NCBI GenBank assembly: GCA_021823085.1
Contig: JAKAPG010000025.1
Span: 1-12,789 of the forward strand
Direction: 5' to 3'
Source: Thermoplasmata archaeon
Lineage (GTDB): Archaea > Thermoplasmatota > Thermoplasmata > Lutacidiplasmatales > UBA184
DNA: 12,789 nt
The first letter of the stretch is position 1; every line of letters starts with the position of its first letter. A model generated the notes under the pieces. That model was not told where the DNA came from and searched no databases. It worked only from the letters and a program-made list of their open reading frames with translations. Below are positions 11,566-12,789 of this stretch, piece after piece. A program made the position numbers and the translations under genes.

Positions 11566-12789
11566 TAGCTCGACCGCTTCAGCACGCACGTCATACAGTG
11601 CGCGCCGCCGTAGCCGCCCGTGATCTCGCGCAGGCCGAGGGGAGTCGCCTCGATGCCGTGATCGCGGAGCGCGGCACCGTGCGGGAAGAATTCGTTGCGG
11701 GCGCGCAGCTCGGCGCGCTCGCGGCGCGCGAGCCGCAGCAGGTTGCCGTATCGTCGGGGGTCCGCCCGGGCGCTCTGGGCGAGGGTCGTCAGCGTCCGGT
11801 CGATCTCCGGCTCGACCTCGACCGCGAGGATCTGTCGGTCCTTGAGGCAGAGGAAGTTCGACGCGTAGCTCATCTGCTCGAGCGTCGAGATCGGGATCAC
11901 GTCGAAGTGCTTCGTCTTGAGATAGTCGATCAAGGCGACCGACTTCGGCTCGCGGACGAGACCGCGGCGTCCGTGGCGCTGGTAGACGTCGACCCGTGCC
12001 CCCTTCAGGAGCGGGGTGCAGCCGACGGCCAACCCTTCTCCCGGGACGTTGAAGTAGGTGTCGAGGTGCATGTCGATCATCGGGTCGCGCTCGTTCCCCG
12101 GGATCGCCGGGTGGTTCGGTTGGTGGACGACGCCGACCTCGTCGAAGCCGATCGGCATCGAGAGGATCTGGCGGATCCCGGCGTCGTTCGTGCGGTCGCC
12201 CTCGCCGATGAGCGCGAAGGAGCCCATCGGCATGAAGTCCCCTCCTTCGAACGTCCCCGGAGCCCGGATCTCCCCGGCGATGTCGCATCCGGCCACCTTG
12301 AGGAGCGTGCCCGTCAGGAGAGGCTCGTTCGCCCGCTGGGGCTTCGACATCCGACCGAGGATGAACCCACCCCGGCTGAGCGCTTGCTGGTCCCGCATGA
12401 AGTACAGGTTCGCGAGGGGCACCTCGAGCCGTACCTCGGGCAGGACGACCCGGTAGCCCGGATGCCGCTCGAGGTGGACCGAGGGGCGCAAGAGCAGGAA
12501 GTTGAACAGCGTCTCCGCGTCGAACCGGTCGAGGTTCCGGCGCAGCGCCAGCTGCGAGCGTTCGACCATGGCCCTCGGGCCGGTGTAGCGAACGATCCCG
12601 AGGATCGCGCGGCGCACGCGGTCCACGAACTCCGGGTGCTTTGCCTCGGTCTCGACGGCAAAGCGCTTGAGGCGTCGTACCGAGACGCCGGCCTCCGTGA
12701 GGGCGTGCTCGAGCGTCGTGTGCTCGTAGACGGCCTCATCGATGCTGAACGCCCGCTCGTAGAGGAACGAGGACGGCTCGGTCAGCCCG
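11565..12789 (-). CDS. arcA: arginine deiminase, N-terminus cut by window edge
   Basis: The frame runs without a stop to the right edge, giving at least 407 residues; deiminases are about 400-410 aa, so only a few N-terminal residues are missing. It hydrolyses L-arginine to citrulline and ammonia, the first step of the deiminase pathway. Visible family features are EPSSFLYERAF near the start, NLYFMRDQQ, FEGGDF (catalytic acidic pair region), MHLDTYFN (catalytic His and Asp) and the C-terminal GGAHCMTC, whose first cysteine (codon 11595-11597) is the nucleophile. A second cysteine three residues later is unusual to my eye. A GTG at 12626 could start a 353-aa form, but it would lose conserved N-terminal sequence. 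No carbamate kinase or ornithine carbamoyltransferase gene is visible. A related guanidino-modifying hydrolase is the alternative. Confidence 0.88.
   Translation of the reverse strand, partial: GLTEPSSFLYERAFSIDEAVYEHTTLEHALTEAGVSVRRLKRFAVETEAKHPEFVDRVRRAILGIVRYTGPRAMVERSQLALRRNLDRFDAETLFNFLLLRPSVHLERHPGYRVVLPEVRLEVPLANLYFMRDQQALSRGGFILGRMSKPQRANEPLLTGTLLKVAGCDIAGEIRAPGTFEGGDFMPMGSFALIGEGDRTNDAGIRQILSMPIGFDEVGVVHQPNHPAIPGNERDPMIDMHLDTYFNVPGEGLAVGCTPLLKGARVDVYQRHGRRGLVREPKSVALIDYLKTKHFDVIPISTLEQMSYASNFLCLKDRQILAVEVEPEIDRTLTTLAQSARADPRRYGNLLRLARRERAELRARNEFFPHGAALRDHGIEATPLGLREITGGYGGAHCMTCVLKRSS

Overview
The window reads as a compact, GC-rich (roughly two-thirds G+C by eye) archaeal chromosome segment. 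Archaeal markers are ribosomal protein L40E, an archease, an archaeal-length TrmI, a tRNA gene without an encoded CCA, and a series of TATA-like boxes (catatc, ttaagta, tacaaata, ctaatc, gtttaaac) lying about 25-33 bases before start codons. That spacing implies mostly leaderless mRNAs for the first gene of each unit. A high-GC member of Thermoplasmatota is my best guess, from the overall style and one small membrane protein; this is inference. No mobile element, CRISPR array or defence gene is visible, and composition is uniform.

Layout. Left end: a tRNA-Gly(GCC) on the minus strand, divergent from trmI (tRNA m1A methyltransferase), which is followed 2 bases later by a 7-TM protein of unknown function. 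Next come two single-gene units with their own promoters: a small 2-TM protein and a GNAT acetyltransferase. A four-gene overlapping operon follows (DUF4129 membrane protein, small 2-TM protein, DUF58 protein, 6-TM protein). Then comes a 243-base structured gap and a MoxR AAA+ ATPase with its own promoter. MoxR, DUF58 and DUF4129 proteins commonly co-occur as an envelope-associated chaperone-like module, so these five genes probably work together even though moxR is separately promoted and placed last.

The right half is mainly housekeeping. A serA-like dehydrogenase overlaps a class V aminotransferase, giving the first two steps of archaeal serine synthesis. An archease (minus) and a family 2 glycosyltransferase (plus) diverge from one palindromic TATA box. 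rpl40e (minus) converges on the glycosyltransferase. A nearly complete arginine deiminase (minus) runs off the right edge.

The most interesting unexplained sequence is the 315-base gap between rpl40e and the arginine deiminase gene. On the plus strand it can fold into a closed, multi-helix RNA with 10-11 bp helices whose G-U pairs favour that strand, starting where the plus orientation of the rpl40e TATA box would place a transcription start. A second, weaker structured gap precedes moxR. Neither matches SRP RNA, RNase P RNA or 5S rRNA signatures that I can recognise, so both are candidate undescribed RNAs, not established ones.
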